In this document: positions 9,839 through 19,892 of the stretch, piece by piece
Numbering within the stretch: position 1 is the stretch's first letter
Layout of the letters: the number at the start of each line of letters is the position of its first letter
Origin: DASQPR01 sp963724705
GTDB taxonomy: Bacteria; Actinomycetota; Actinomycetes; Mycobacteriales; Micromonosporaceae
Assembly (NCBI GenBank): GCA_963724705.1
Contig: CAVRVS010000007.1
Location: 372,001-436,000 of the forward strand
Direction of reading: 5' to 3'
Length of the DNA: 64,000 bases
Translations under genes and position numbers: made by a program
The notes under the pieces: generated by a model
Database searches by the model: none
The model's input: only the letters and a program-made list of their open reading frames with translations
Told to the model about the DNA's origin: nothing

Positions 9839-11610
9839 TCAGCTGGCGTTTACGCCGAGCGTCATGTAGTCGTAATAGCCACCGAGGCCGTTGTTGACGA
9901 ACACGTTCGTCAGCCCCTTCGGGCGGTAGAGCAGGGTGCTCGCCCACACGCCCGGAAGGACGAAGGCGTCGTCCATGACCTGCGCGTCGATCTGGCCCCA
10001 GATTTTCTCGCGGGCCGCCAACGTCGGTGGTGCTGAGCGCCTGGTCGAGCATGGAGTCGACCTTCGGGTCCTTGACCGAGAGGTTCGACGCTCCGCCGGT
10101 CGCACGGATGACGCGGCTGTCCACGATCTGCGACAGGAAGCCGAAGCCGTCCGGCCAGTCGGCACCCCACCCGTTGGCCGACAGACCCAGGTCGTTCGCC
10201 TTGGCGTAGTCCGGCTTGCCGGCGTAGAGCTTGAAGTAGTCACCCTCCGGGTACGGCTTCAAGTTGACCTTGATGCCGACCTTCGCGAGCGACTGCTGCA
10301 GCGCCTCGCCTTCGGCCTTCTCCTTCGGCCGCTCGGCGCGGTAGGCCATGTTCGTCGTGAAGCCGTTCGGCTGACCGCACTTGACGAGTTCGGCCTTGGC
10401 CCCGTTGACGTCCCCGTTCTTGTTGGCGAGGAAGTTGTACGGGTCGGCCTTTGTGGCGCCCGGCACGCTCGGTGGCATCATGCTCGTCGCGATCTCGCCA
10501 CCGTACGTGCCGCCGAACCCACGCAGGAAGCCGTCGTGGTCGGCGGCGAGTTCCACGGCCTTGCGACAATCAATGTTATTGAACGGCGCAACGTCACCGT
10601 TGATCGACGTGTACCAGAGCCGGGCTTGCGGCGCGAGATCCGCGTTCGCCTTGAGCGGTCGGATTGTTGACGATCTGGGCCTGGGTGTCACTCTGCACGC
10701 CGGTCCCCTCGACGTCGACGTCGAGCGTGCCGTTAAGCAGCTGCTTGTCGATGTCCTCGGGGTTGACGTGCAGCTTGACCGAGATGTTGTCCGGCAACGC
10801 GGGACGGTTCGGGTCGCTCGCCGCACTCCAGTTCGGGTTCCGCTTGAGCGAGAAGCTCTTGCCGGCAACGTACGAGTCGAACATGTACGGGCCGCTGGAC
10901 ACGATGTGCGTCTTGTAGGTCGCGCCCGTGTCGGCCTTCTGCGGCACCGGGATGGTCGCCGGCAGCATCGCGAAGTAGTCGAAGTCGGAGAACGACTGCT
11001 TCAAGTGGAACACGATCGTGTTGTCGTCCGGTGTGTCGATCGCCTTGAGGCCGAGCTTGTCCGGCGTGTTGTCGTTGTAGGGGCTGGTGTAGCCCTGCAG
11101 GTCCAGGAAGTCGTTGAAGTAGGTCGGACCGTTCGGGAACACCGTCTTGTCAAGCGAGCGCTCGACGCCGTACTTGATGTCCTTCGTGGTGATCGTGGTG
11201 CCGTCGGAGTACTTGAGGCCCGGCCGGATGTGGTAGGTCCAGGTCTTCGCGTTGTCGCTCGGCACACCGAGGGACGTCGCGAGGTCCGGCACCAGCTGCG
11301 TGCCGGCGTCGCCGGGGGCGGGCTTGAACATGACGAGCGAACGGCCGTAGTACCGGATGAAGTCCCAGGAGTAGCCGTAGTACGTGTCCGCCGGGTCAAG
11401 GTTGTCCCAGTCGCCGGAGTTCGCGTACGTGATGGTTCCGCCCTTTTTGGTGGACGGGTTGAAGATGGCGCCATTGGCCGCGTTGAACTTCGGCGTCGCC
11501 GCCTTCGTAGAACCGGACGGGGACGATGAGTTGCTCGAGCCGCAGCCGGTCAGCACGAGCGCGAACGCTGTCGCGGCAGCCAACGCCGCGATAGCTGGTC
11601 GTCTCTTCAT
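9839..11610 (-). CDS. oppA: oligopeptide-binding lipoprotein OppA (two frame breaks)
   Basis: Extracellular solute-binding protein, family 5, of the peptide importer. The signal peptide MKRRPAIAALAAATAFALVL ends in the lipobox LTGC. The mature part has the family's KGGTITYANSGDWDNLDPAD opening, and the C-terminal lobe includes NLKPYPEGDYFKL. Frame breaks occur near 10655 (after AQIVNN) and near 10025 (in LDQALS, before LAAREKIW). Both are restored by removing one base. Reconstructed length is about 590 residues, normal for OppA/DppA. The ATG at 11610 has GGAAGGG upstream. The gene sits between oppC and oppB, an unusual position for the binding protein. Confidence 0.9.
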
Positions 11611-11667
11611 GGAGGTAACACCCTTCCTTTACGTGAGCCGGACCGCGCGTGCGGGCCAGGGGTGGAG

Positions 11668-12669
11668 CTAACGCGATCGGGGATCGAACGCGTCACGAAG
11701 TCCGTCACCGAACAGGTTGAAGGCCAGCACGGTGATGAAGATTGCCAAGCCGGGGAAGAGCATGAACCACGGATCGACCGTGGCCCATTGGACAGAGTCG
11801 GAAAGCATGCCGCCCCACGAGGCGGTGGGCGGGGGGACGCCGACGCCGAGGAAGGACAACGCGGCCTCGAAGAGGATGTTCGTCGGAATCAGCAGCGTCG
11901 TGTAGACGAGGATCGGCGCGACCAGGTTCGGCAGCACCTCGCGGAAGATGATGAACATCGGCCTGGCGCCAAGGCTCCGCGAAGCGTCGACATACTCACG
12001 CTCACGGATGGACAGCGTCTGGCCGCGAATGATGCGTCCGACGTAGGGCCAGCTGAAGAAGCCGATGATGAAGATCAGGATGACGACGCGCAACGTATCG
12101 CCGGACAGACCGAACGAATGGTCCGGGATAACACCGGCCAGCACGAACGCGAACAGCAGCAGCGGGAAGGCCAGGAACGCGTCCATCGCCCGGCTGATGA
12201 TCGTGTCGATCCAGCCGCCGAAGTAGCCGGCGACGACGCCGAAGAACACCCCGATGACCACGGACAGCACGGTCGCGAAGAACCCGATGATCAGCGAAAT
12301 GCGCGAGCCGTAGACGACGCGGCTGAATAGGTCGCGGCCATTGACCGGCTCGAGGCCGAAGAGGAAATGCCGGTTGATGCCGCCGAAGCCGCTAAGCGGG
12401 AGGCTGTCGTTCTCTGAGACGAGATTGCTGTGGTACTCGTTCGGCGGGTGGCCAAGCAGCTTGACGATCAACGGCGCAAGGATGGCGACCAGCACCAGGA
12501 ACACGATGATGCCGGCCGAGATCATCGCGACGCGGTCGCGCTTCAGGCGGGTCCACGCAATCCGGCCGAGCGACCGTCCTTCGACCGCGGTGACGCTGCC
12601 GTCCAGGGCGGATACGGGCTCATCGACGAGATCCGTCGCCGTCGTTGACGGTTCTGGTCCCATGACCAT
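11668..12669 (-). CDS. oppC: oligopeptide ABC transporter permease OppC
   Basis: Second membrane subunit of the peptide importer, 333 residues. A long hydrophilic N-terminus precedes the family's conserved LKRDRVAMISAGIIVFLVLV segment. About six transmembrane spans and the EAA loop (YVDASRSLGARPMFIIFREV) follow, ending GDGLRDAFDPRSR, the usual OppC terminus. The ATG at 12669 has AAGGGCAGGGG upstream; a second ATG lies two codons in. It is the first gene of the operon, so the promoter should lie in 12670-13000. Confidence 0.93.
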   Translation of the reverse strand: MVMGPEPSTTATDLVDEPVSALDGSVTAVEGRSLGRIAWTRLKRDRVAMISAGIIVFLVLVAILAPLIVKLLGHPPNEYHSNLVSENDSLPLSGFGGINRHFLFGLEPVNGRDLFSRVVYGSRISLIIGFFATVLSVVIGVFFGVVAGYFGGWIDTIISRAMDAFLAFPLLLFAFVLAGVIPDHSFGLSGDTLRVVILIFIIGFFSWPYVGRIIRGQTLSIREREYVDASRSLGARPMFIIFREVLPNLVAPILVYTTLLIPTNILFEAALSFLGVGVPPPTASWGGMLSDSVQWATVDPWFMLFPGLAIFITVLAFNLFGDGLRDAFDPRSR

Positions 12670-13238
12670 GCCAGGCCCCTGCCCTTCACTGCCTGCCGGC
12701 AGCCCACACCGTCGGATCGCCTCGTGATCGGCGACGTCGAGCTGCCTGCTCGACAGCCGAGGACCATGCTGTTGTCGACGTGGTGCGAGCCGGGCTGCCC
12801 CGGAACGTTGTGCTTATACGCGAGCGGACGGGCAGGTGCCCGACCGCTATGTGGGAGAGAGTCGTCGCAGGTAGCCGTCGCGGTCAAGGGGCCGGAGGTC
12901 TCGTAACCAACTCCACGCCCAGCCGTTATGGTCTCGTGACCTAGTTTTCGGGTTGTTCCGACCCTGTGGGCGTCCGATGTGGCAGCTCAAAGTGCCAGCT
13001 AGCACACGCCGACGTAACGTTCAGGTTGCGGAAACGGTCGCTCGTGGACAGATCGACGTCGCGACCGGTTCGTCGGATCAGCCCCGGTGTGCCGGGTCCG
13101 GCAGGGTCCGGCACGGGTCCGGCCGGGTCCGGCCGGATCTGACCGAGACGATGGCTGATTCGGCACCAAAAGCGCCCAGCGGTCCGGAAAGTCCAGCCGA
13201 CCGTCTGATCCAGTGAGGCCACGACCGCAGCGTGCGAC
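12670..13238. other. intergenic region between recR and oppC
   Basis: No credible gene is visible. It should hold the opp promoter (transcribed leftwards) and the end of the dnaX-recR transcription unit. The only marked structure is the GGGTCCGGC repeat at 13094-13133. Confidence 0.5.
13094..13133. repeat. four copies of GGGTCCGGC
   Basis: Four exact copies of the nonamer GGGTCCGGC begin at 13094, 13104, 13115 and 13125, that is every 10-11 bases or about one helical turn, just downstream of the likely true recR stop. It may be a protein-binding array or simple slippage; nothing distinguishes these. Confidence 0.6.
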
Positions 13239-13833
13239 CTACAGTGCCCGGCGACCCTTCGAACGCGCGGCCGAGCGTGATCTCGTCGGCGTACTCGAGG
13301 TCGCCACCGACCGGCAGCCCACTCGCAAGCCGCGTCACCGCAATGCCCATCGGCTTGACGAGAAGGGCGAGATAGGTCGCCGTCGCCTCACCCTCGGTGT
13401 TCGGGTTGGTCGCGAGGATCAGTTCCTTGACCTCGCCGTCGGCGAGCCGCGTCATCAGCTCGCGGATCCGCAGGTTGTCCGGGCCGATGCCTTCGCGCGG
13501 ATTGATCGCGCCGCCGAGCACGTGATAGCGGCCGCGGAACTCGCCGGTACGTTCGACCGCCACCACGTCCTTGGGCTCCTCGACGACGCACAGCACCTCG
13601 CCGGAGCGCCGCGGATTGCGGCAGATCTGGCACTGCTCGCCCTCGGCGACGTTGAAGCAGGTCGCGCAGAAGCGCACCTCGTCCTTGACCCGGATGAGGG
13701 ACGCCGCGAGGCGTTTCACGTCGACCTGGTCCGCCGCGAGCAGGTAGAACGCGATGCGCTGAGCGCTTTTCGGTCCGACACCGGGCAGCCGACCGAGCTC
13801 GTCGATCAGATCTTGCAGAGCACCTTCGTACAC
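13239..13833 (-). CDS. recR: recombination protein RecR (3' frame break)
   Basis: RecR acts with RecF and RecO to load RecA at gaps. The helix-hairpin-helix LPGVGPKSAQR (residues 16-26), the zinc finger with C56, C59, C68 and C71, and the Toprim core with EEPKDVVAVE are all present. As written, the frame continues beyond RAFEG into about 55 unrelated residues ending at 13078. Removing one G from the run at 13255-13257 gives RAFEGRRAL and a stop at 13239, the normal 198-residue length, so I set the end there. The GTG at 13833 follows the ybaB stop by one base, indicating translational coupling. Confidence 0.93.
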
Positions 13834-13834
13834 G

Positions 13835-14167
13835 TCAGAAGCCGGGCAATCCCATGCCGCCGAGGCCACCCGCGAGCGGGCCCATCTTCTCCTCGGTCAG
13901 AGCACGCGCGGCGTCGGTCGCCTCGCGGAAGGCGAGCATCACAAGATCTTCCAGCGTCTCTACGTCGTCCGGATCGACGATCGATCGATCGATCTTGACC
14001 GCCGTGACCTCGCCGCCGCCGTTGCAAGTGACCGTGACGAGACCGCCGCCGGCCGTGCCGGTGACCTCGGCCTCGGCCAGCTCTTGCTGCGCGGCGACCA
14101 TCTGCTGCTGCATTTGCTGCGCCTGCTTCATCAGCTGCTGCATGTTGGGCTGTCCACCGGGCCGCAC
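13835..14167 (-). CDS. ybaB: YbaB/EbfC family nucleoid-associated protein
   Basis: Small dimeric DNA-binding protein of the YbaB/EbfC family, almost always encoded between dnaX and recR, as here. The 110-residue product starts VRPGGQPNMQQLMKQAQQMQ, a Gln-rich helix, followed by a GGGLVTVTCNGGGEV beta region and a C-terminal helix ending in a Gly/Met-rich tail. I chose the GTG at 14167 because TGGAG lies upstream at good spacing and mycobacterial homologues begin with the same PGG segment. The exact role (nucleoid structuring, linkage to recombination) is known only from family work. Confidence 0.92.
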   Translation of the reverse strand: MRPGGQPNMQQLMKQAQQMQQQMVAAQQELAEAEVTGTAGGGLVTVTCNGGGEVTAVKIDRSIVDPDDVETLEDLVMLAFREATDAARALTEEKMGPLAGGLGGMGLPGF

Positions 14168-14291
14168 GACTGTCTCCACTCTGCTGAACATCGCTTCGGT
14201 TTGACACGACTTAGCTCCTGCCAGCGTATCCGGCGGCGTCCGGTGATGTCGGCGGCACGCCCGGCCGCCGGCATCGACCCGGATCTTGGCG

Positions 14292-15608
14292 CTACGACCC
14301 GACCGCTGACCCGCCGACCACGGAGGCGATGGGCAACGGCGCCACGACGGTGACATCGGACACGAACGGTCCGATGTCCGATCCATCGCCGCCGGGCTCG
14401 GCCGGCATCCGCATGTTCCGGACACCCGGCGACAAGAGCGCCAAAGCCGTGGGTACGACGACGGACGCGGCCACGACGAACAGCGCGTGGCGGGTGCCGA
14501 GCCAGCCGGCCAGCGGTCCGGCGACCACGACGCCGACCGGGCCGAACAGCAACGAGCCGAGCGCGTCGTAGGAACTCACCCGGGACAGCGCCGCCTCGGG
14601 CACGCTGCGCTGCATCGTCGTCTCCCACAGAACGGCGAATATGTCGATGCACAGGCCGCCGACCAGAGCACCGGCCGCCACCACGAGCACCGGGGCGCCG
14701 AGTCCGAGCAGCAGCGGCGCCAGGGCGAGCGGGAACGTCAGCAGCACGCCCGCGAGGATCGGCCGGCGGGGCCGGATCCGGATCGCGATCACGACACCGA
14801 CGAGCATGCCGATGGACTCGCCCGCGAGCACGATCGACCAGCTCGGCGCGCCGTTGAGCTCGCGCTTCGCGACGACCGGACCCAGGACGCCGTAGAACGC
14901 CTCGAGTCCGCCCACGAGGATCGAGAATTGGGCGACGACGACCCAGAGCCACTGCTTGGACGTGAACTCCTGCCAGCCCTCGCGAAGGTCGGCGATGATG
15001 TTGCTGGCTTCGATCGTGCCGGTCCGCGGCAACCGCAGCCGGGTCAGCAGTAGCGCCGAGATGGCGAAGCCGGCCGCGTTGATCAGCATCGCCCAGCCGG
15101 CGCCGACCAGCGCGACCATCGCACCGGCGATCGCGACGCCGAGGATGCGCGAGCCGTTCTCACCGAGCCGGAGAAATCCGTTCGCCGCCTGCAGTTGCGC
15201 CGGCGGAGAGACCTCCGGGATGACGCCGGTCATGGCCGGCCAGAACAGTCCGGTACCGGCGCCGGCCAGCACCGCGACGGCCGCCATCACGCCGATCGGC
15301 GCCCAGCCGGTCAGCAGCATGACGCCGATGGTCGCCCACGCGACCGCGGACAACCCATCGGAGGCGTACATCACCTGATAACGCGGCAGCCGATCGGCGA
15401 TCACGCCACCGATCAACAGCGTCAGCAGGATCGCGACCGACTCGGCTGCCAGCACGATCGACAAGCGCGTCGGCGTGCCGGACGGGAGGCCGAGAATGCC
15501 GAAGGCGAGCGCGACCGGACCGATGGATGCGCCCAGCACCGCACTGGTCCGCGCCGCGAACAGCAGCGCGAACCGGCGGTGACGAAAGATGCTGAGGTCC
15601 CGGCGCAC
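14292..15608 (-). CDS. MFS transporter, probable drug or metabolite exporter
   Basis: A 438-residue major facilitator protein with about twelve transmembrane segments. It begins RRDLSIFRHRRFALLFAART, a common opening of the actinobacterial MFS_3-type exporters, and has the motif-A-like loop GVIADRLPRYQVM after helix 2. The start is a GTG at 15608. It interrupts the usual dnaX-ybaB-recR order (dnaX ends 140 bases upstream, ybaB begins 124 bases downstream), so it has been inserted into that unit. The substrate is unknown. Confidence 0.88.
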   Translation of the reverse strand: MRRDLSIFRHRRFALLFAARTSAVLGASIGPVALAFGILGLPSGTPTRLSIVLAAESVAILLTLLIGGVIADRLPRYQVMYASDGLSAVAWATIGVMLLTGWAPIGVMAAVAVLAGAGTGLFWPAMTGVIPEVSPPAQLQAANGFLRLGENGSRILGVAIAGAMVALVGAGWAMLINAAGFAISALLLTRLRLPRTGTIEASNIIADLREGWQEFTSKQWLWVVVAQFSILVGGLEAFYGVLGPVVAKRELNGAPSWSIVLAGESIGMLVGVVIAIRIRPRRPILAGVLLTFPLALAPLLLGLGAPVLVVAAGALVGGLCIDIFAVLWETTMQRSVPEAALSRVSSYDALGSLLFGPVGVVVAGPLAGWLGTRHALFVVAASVVVPTALALLSPGVRNMRMPAEPGGDGSDIGPFVSDVTVVAPLPIASVVGGSAVGS

Positions 15609-15747
15609 GGGCTGACGGTACCGGTGGCAATCCGATGCTTACGCACGTGAGTTTTGCCCGCTCAGGTACGTGCCGAGCGCCACTGGCGGTAAGGCCCAGA
15701 TGAGCCGAGAGGTCATTACCGGCGACGTCGACCTGCGGCGAGTTCGA

Positions 15748-18171
15748 TCAGCGGTTGTCGATCTCGGCGATCTTCTCCGCACCCAATGCGTCGCGCAGCA
15801 GGTCCAGGGCCTGCTGTTCGCTGGTCTGGCGTACGGTCTCGGCGTCCGCGTCGTCGTCCGGCTCGTCGCCGGGATCGAATCCGACGTGCCCGGCCGACGC
15901 GATCGGTCCGTCGAACTCGGGATCGTACGGCGGCTCTTCGTTGCTGTCGGGCCACGCCTCGTCCGTCGAACCCGATCGGCTCCGACCGGTGCGGGACGCT
16001 GGTGTCCGCCCCGTGCCGGACGTCGACGCCGTACGCCGTCCATTCGCCGGGCCACCGCCTCGAGCGCCGGAGGCACCGCCCGCCGCGGCAGCTCGGGCGG
16101 CCGCGATCCCGGTACGTGGAGCGTCGCCTCGCCCCGAGGCGGCCGCGGGTGACGCCGCCGGGGCGGTTACCTGAGGTCGGTCGACGTTGGCCGGCGGCGA
16201 TGGAGCGGGTTCAGGTCCGTCGGCCTCCGGCGGTCCGCCGAGGGTGGCCGGCGTCGGCCAATCATCGTCGCCGATCGCGCTGGCGGCGGCGGGCGTCGCG
16301 TCGCCGCTGGTCGCGACGCCGGGCGTCGCACTGCCGGCCGTAGCTCTGCCGGTCGGTGAAACGCCGGTTGAGGCACCCTCCGATGCGGTGGCATCCGAAC
16401 CGCGCTGCCGCGCGCCACCGGCCTCGGATCGGCCGTTACGTCGGCCGGTGGTCGGCGGCGCGGTAGTAGCGGCCGGCGTGGCCTCGATCGGGCCGGGCGT
16501 GCTCGACCGAACCGGACCGGTCGTGCTCGCACTCGCCGGCGCGACAACTCCCGACTGCCCCGCGACCTCGCACTGCACCTGCCAGCGGCCGCCAAGGATC
16601 TCGTAGAGCGCGTCGAGCAACAACTCCGGCGCGGTCGCCAGCGCCTGCGCGTGGAACTGATGCTTGAACAGCAGGACGAGCACGTCGCCGCGCACATCTC
16701 GTACGGTTGCCTCCCGTACGACGGCGGCGGCCCGCGGACTCTTGCGCCGAACCATCGTCAGCACTTCGTCCCAGATGCGCCGAACGGCGGCCGCGTCCAG
16801 GGCCGCAGTGGGCGCCGATGCCGGTCGGCCGGCAGAGGTGGCCGACGTCTCGTTCTTCGCCTTCGTCGCCGGTTCGGCGGCCGTCACCGATGGTGGGACC
16901 ACCGGCTTCAGTGCTGCCTTCGGCGCTGGCGCCGATGCGGGAGTCGGCACCGAGCGCGCCACCACGGGTGCGGAGTCTGCCCGTACCGGCGGGTCGGTTT
17001 CGTCGCCGGCGAGCGTGAGTCGGCGCTCCATGCGTTCCATGCGCTGTAGTAACGCCGCCGCCGAATCGTCCGCGCTCGGCAGAAGCATGCGCGCCGTGAC
17101 GAGCTCGAGGACGAGCCGCGGCGCGGTCGTGCCACGCATATCGACGAGACCGGTGTGCACGATGTCGGCCATCCGCGACAGCGTGGCCGGCCCGAAGCGC
17201 TCGGCCTGGGCCGTCATCCGCTCAAGTTCGTCGTCGGCCCCGCCGAGCAGGCCTTTGGTCGCCGCGTCCGGCACCTGCTGGAGCACGATCAGATCCCGGA
17301 GGCGTTCGAGCAGGTCGCCGGCGAACCGGCGGGGATCGTGGCCGGCCTCGGCGACGCGGTCGATCGTCGCGTACGCCGCGGCGCCGTCGCCGGCGGCCAA
17401 CGCGTCGCACATCTCGTCGATCAGTGCGACGTCGGTGACGCCGAGCAGGGCGACCGCTCGGGCATAGGTCACACCCTCGGCACCGGCACCCGCGATGAGC
17501 TGGTCCAGCACCGAGAGCGTGTCGCGAGCCGAGCCGCCGCCGGAGCGGACGACCAGCGGAAACACGGCCGGTTGCACGGTCACGCCCTCGGCCGCGCAGA
17601 GCTGCTCCAGGTATGGCCGCAGGATGCCGGGCGGGATGAGCCGGAACGGGTAGTGGTGCGTACGCGACTTGATCGTCCCGAGGACCTTCTCCGGCTCGGT
17701 CGTCGCGAAGACGAACTTGACGTAATCCGGCGGCTCCTCGACCAGCTTCAGCAAGGCGTTGAAGCCGGCCGGCGAGACCATGTGGGCCTCGTCGATCACG
17801 TACACCTTGAAGCGGCTCGCCACCGGCGCGAAGAATGCACGCTCCCGCAGGTCACGGGCATCGTCGACGCCGCCGTGACTGGCCGCGTCGATCTCGATCA
17901 CGTCGATCGAACCGGGACCATCGGGCGCGAGGGCGATGCACGACTCACACTCGCCGCACGGGTCCGGTGTCGGGCCCTTCACGCAGTTCAGTGAACGGGC
18001 CAGGATCCGCGCGCTGCTGGTCTTGCCGCAGCCGCGGGGGCCGGAGAACAGGTATGCGTGGTGCAGACGGCCGGTGCGCAGCGCCTGGCTGAGCGGCTCG
18101 GTGACGTGGTCCTGACCGATGATCTCGGCGAACGTCCGCGGCCGATATTTGCGATAAAGCGCCAGCGCCAT
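15748..18171 (-). CDS. dnaX: DNA polymerase III subunits gamma/tau
   Basis: DnaX is the ATPase core of the clamp loader. The N-terminus is typical (MALALYRKYRPRTFAEIIGQ), with Walker A GPRGCGKT at residues 44-51, a zinc module with C63, C72, C75 and C78, and the sensor and DEAH-like region YVIDEAHMVSPAGFNALLK. After about residue 370 comes a long Ala/Pro/Thr-rich region containing a domain-V-like segment (VRRIWDEVLTMVRRKSPRAA), and the protein ends with an acidic tail near residue 807. The ATG at 18171 has GGAGGG upstream, overlapping a possible earlier start at 18189 that I reject. The SRP RNA gene lies immediately upstream. The frame is intact over 2.4 kb. Confidence 0.97.
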   Translation of the reverse strand: MALALYRKYRPRTFAEIIGQDHVTEPLSQALRTGRLHHAYLFSGPRGCGKTSSARILARSLNCVKGPTPDPCGECESCIALAPDGPGSIDVIEIDAASHGGVDDARDLRERAFFAPVASRFKVYVIDEAHMVSPAGFNALLKLVEEPPDYVKFVFATTEPEKVLGTIKSRTHHYPFRLIPPGILRPYLEQLCAAEGVTVQPAVFPLVVRSGGGSARDTLSVLDQLIAGAGAEGVTYARAVALLGVTDVALIDEMCDALAAGDGAAAYATIDRVAEAGHDPRRFAGDLLERLRDLIVLQQVPDAATKGLLGGADDELERMTAQAERFGPATLSRMADIVHTGLVDMRGTTAPRLVLELVTARMLLPSADDSAAALLQRMERMERRLTLAGDETDPPVRADSAPVVARSVPTPASAPAPKAALKPVVPPSVTAAEPATKAKNETSATSAGRPASAPTAALDAAAVRRIWDEVLTMVRRKSPRAAAVVREATVRDVRGDVLVLLFKHQFHAQALATAPELLLDALYEILGGRWQVQCEVAGQSGVVAPASASTTGPVRSSTPGPIEATPAATTAPPTTGRRNGRSEAGGARQRGSDATASEGASTGVSPTGRATAGSATPGVATSGDATPAAASAIGDDDWPTPATLGGPPEADGPEPAPSPPANVDRPQVTAPAASPAAASGRGDAPRTGIAAARAAAAGGASGARGGGPANGRRTASTSGTGRTPASRTGRSRSGSTDEAWPDSNEEPPYDPEFDGPIASAGHVGFDPGDEPDDDADAETVRQTSEQQALDLLRDALGAEKIAEIDNR

Positions 18172-18345
18172 CGGGTCGCGTCCCTCCAACCGCCTCCGGA
18201 GTCATGCCGTCCGCTACGGCGGGACAAGCCTCTCACGCCGATCCGACATCGCACACCACGCAACGGGTGGGACTGGTGGGATGGCCCGCCCTCGTGATCG
18301 GCGGGCGATCGCAGCCAGGTCGCCGCCTGGGTCCGGGCATGAAAG

Positions 18346-18434
18346 GCCCCCCGTGCACCCGTCAGAGCCCGCTTATCCTTGCTGCCTTCCGGCCCTGGGG
18401 AGGTTCACAGGTTGTACGCCGCACGAGGGGTGCT
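18346..18434 (-). ncRNA. ffs: signal recognition particle RNA, small bacterial type (4.5S)
   Basis: Read leftwards, the sequence contains the conserved SRP apical domain, with GGCCGGAAGGCAGCAAGG flanked by complementary arms (AACCTCCCCAG and its partner). The terminal helix forms from CCCCTCGTGC near 18430 and GCACGGGG near 18350. The position between dnaX and tRNA-Ser is the common actinobacterial location. Ends are estimated from the terminal helix and may be off by a few bases. Confidence 0.9.
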
Positions 18435-18489
18435 GTAACTCTACCCGACCGGGCGTACCAGCCGCCGGTCCACGTCCGCTCGGGCCTTC

Positions 18490-18550
18490 GGCCAAGATCG
18501 AAACGGCCGGTGTACCCGCGGCGTACCCGTGCCAGATTTTGATCTTGGCC
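18490..18550. repeat. inverted repeat with CCAAGATC arms
   Basis: GGCCAAGATCGAAA (18490-18503) pairs with TTTTGATCTTGGCC (18537-18550) with one G-T wobble. It lies between the SRP RNA and tRNA-Ser genes. The arms share the CCAAGATC core with the leuA-oppF hairpin at 6412-6461, suggesting a dispersed element or a preferred terminator sequence. Confidence 0.6.
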
Positions 18551-18601
18551 CGTCGTGTATCCCCGCTGGCGCGGTGCCGGCTGTTCTGTATCCTTCTCGG
18601 C

Positions 18602-18689
18602 GGAGGATTCGCCTAGAGGCCTAGGGCGCACGCTTGGAAAGCGTGTTGGGTTTACACCCTCACGAGTTCGAATCTCGTATCCTCCGCCA
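18602..18689 (+). tRNA. tRNA-Ser (anticodon GGA)
   Basis: Class II tRNA of 88 bases. The acceptor stem GGAGGAT pairs with ATCCTCC, the anticodon stem is CACGC/GCGTG with loop TTGGAAA (anticodon GGA), there is a long variable arm, and the T loop is TTCGAAT. The CCA end is encoded (18687-18689). Confidence 0.97.
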
Positions 18690-18759
18690 CCTTTTCGTAC
18701 TAGATCGTGGTCCGGCGATGTGGTTGGTTCGTCGACCGCCCCGGAACAAGCGGATACGA

Positions 18760-18796
18760 AAACGCCCTGGCCGGCGGATCATCGGCCAGGGCGTTT
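18760..18796. terminator. hairpin between tRNA-Ser and a convergent lipoprotein gene
   Basis: A perfect 14-base stem (AAACGCCCTGGCCG at 18760-18773 with 18783-18796) and a nine-base loop. The flanking AAA/TTT allows function on both strands, ending the tRNA unit and the leftward lipoprotein gene. Confidence 0.8.
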
Positions 18797-18826
18797 GTCG
18801 TGTTCGAGCGCGGTATCGCAACCGGC

Positions 18827-19892
18827 TCAGGAGTGGTACCCGACCAGGTGCGTTGCGTCGACGCCCTGCTCCTGCGTGTCGGGAATGGTGGCGATCGTGG
18901 CGCCGCCACGGCTTATCAGCAGGAAGGTCCACTTGTTGTTGTCGGTGACGGTACGCACGAGCAGGCCGCCGTCCGGCCGGAAGTAGATCTTGCCGACGTT
19001 CCCGTTGGGCAGGGTAACGACCTTGCCGGTCTGCATGTCCAGCACGATATGTGCCTCGCTGACGTGGCTGGGATCGCTATTCATGTGGCCGAGGGCAACA
19101 TATCGCCCGTCATTGGAGACCGCCTGCACCGAGGTTGGGCAGCCCGCCGTTTGCTGGCATTCAGAAAGGAACGCCACCGACTTGCTGACCTCGCCACTGC
19201 CGTCCGCCGCGGTCACGACAACCTGGGTGCCATTGCCGTAGGCGCGCCACTGTCCGTTGGCCGACCACGTCAGATAGTTCTCGTTGCCGGTGGCCGGCTG
19301 CGCCGCTGTCGCGTGACCGGTGCCCACGTCGATGATCGAGGAACGATCGCCGATTGTCGCGATGATGTGCTGGCCGTCCGGCGTCCAGACCGGTGCATTC
19401 CCGCCACCCCAACGAATCCCGGTTGCGATCGTGTGTCGGGCGCCGCCGGTCCCGATGACCACCAGGTCGCCCGGCGCGATGCTGCCCGGATCGGGCGACT
19501 CGACCGCCGCCAACCTGGTCGCGTCCGGCGACGGCACCAACACGTACTCGTCGGCCGCGGTCGCCTTCCCGAACGTGCTCTGGTGCGCGACACCTTCGGT
19601 CACCGTTGTCATGACGATCGGCTGACCCGCCTTCACGTTCAGATACACCAGCGTCCCAGGAACCGCGGTAGGGGTCGCGGCCGCGCCTGAGCTTGTCGTA
19701 GCCGTGGTCGAGCTTGTCGTGGGTGTTGATTGACCCGACGCGGCTCGCGACGACGACGTGCACCCTCCCACGGCCATAGCCACAATCGCCGCGAGGCCAG
19801 CGACCCCGACGGCCATCGTGTGGCGTCGGCCGATCCGGCGCGCGGTGGCCTCCACCCGCTCGCGGAGGTCGGTGCAGTTCGTGTCGGTCATC
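18827..19892 (-). CDS. lipoprotein with TolB-like beta-propeller repeats
   Basis: 355 residues. A short cytoplasmic N-terminus (LRERVEATARRIGRRHTM) precedes a hydrophobic segment ending in VGGC, a plausible lipobox, then a Thr/Ser/Ala-rich linker. The body has repeated blade motifs such as PSPDATRLAAVESP, APVWTPDGQHIIA, LTWSANGQWRAYG and VSNDGRYVALGH, typical of TolB/WD40-like propellers. It is probably surface exposed and binds a partner. The ATG at 19892 has GGCGGA upstream; another ATG lies five codons earlier. The ligand is unknown. Confidence 0.75.

Noticed and set aside
13094..13133. GGGTCCGGC array as a CRISPR-like repeat
   Set aside because: The spacing is one or two bases, so there are no spacers, and no cas gene is present.
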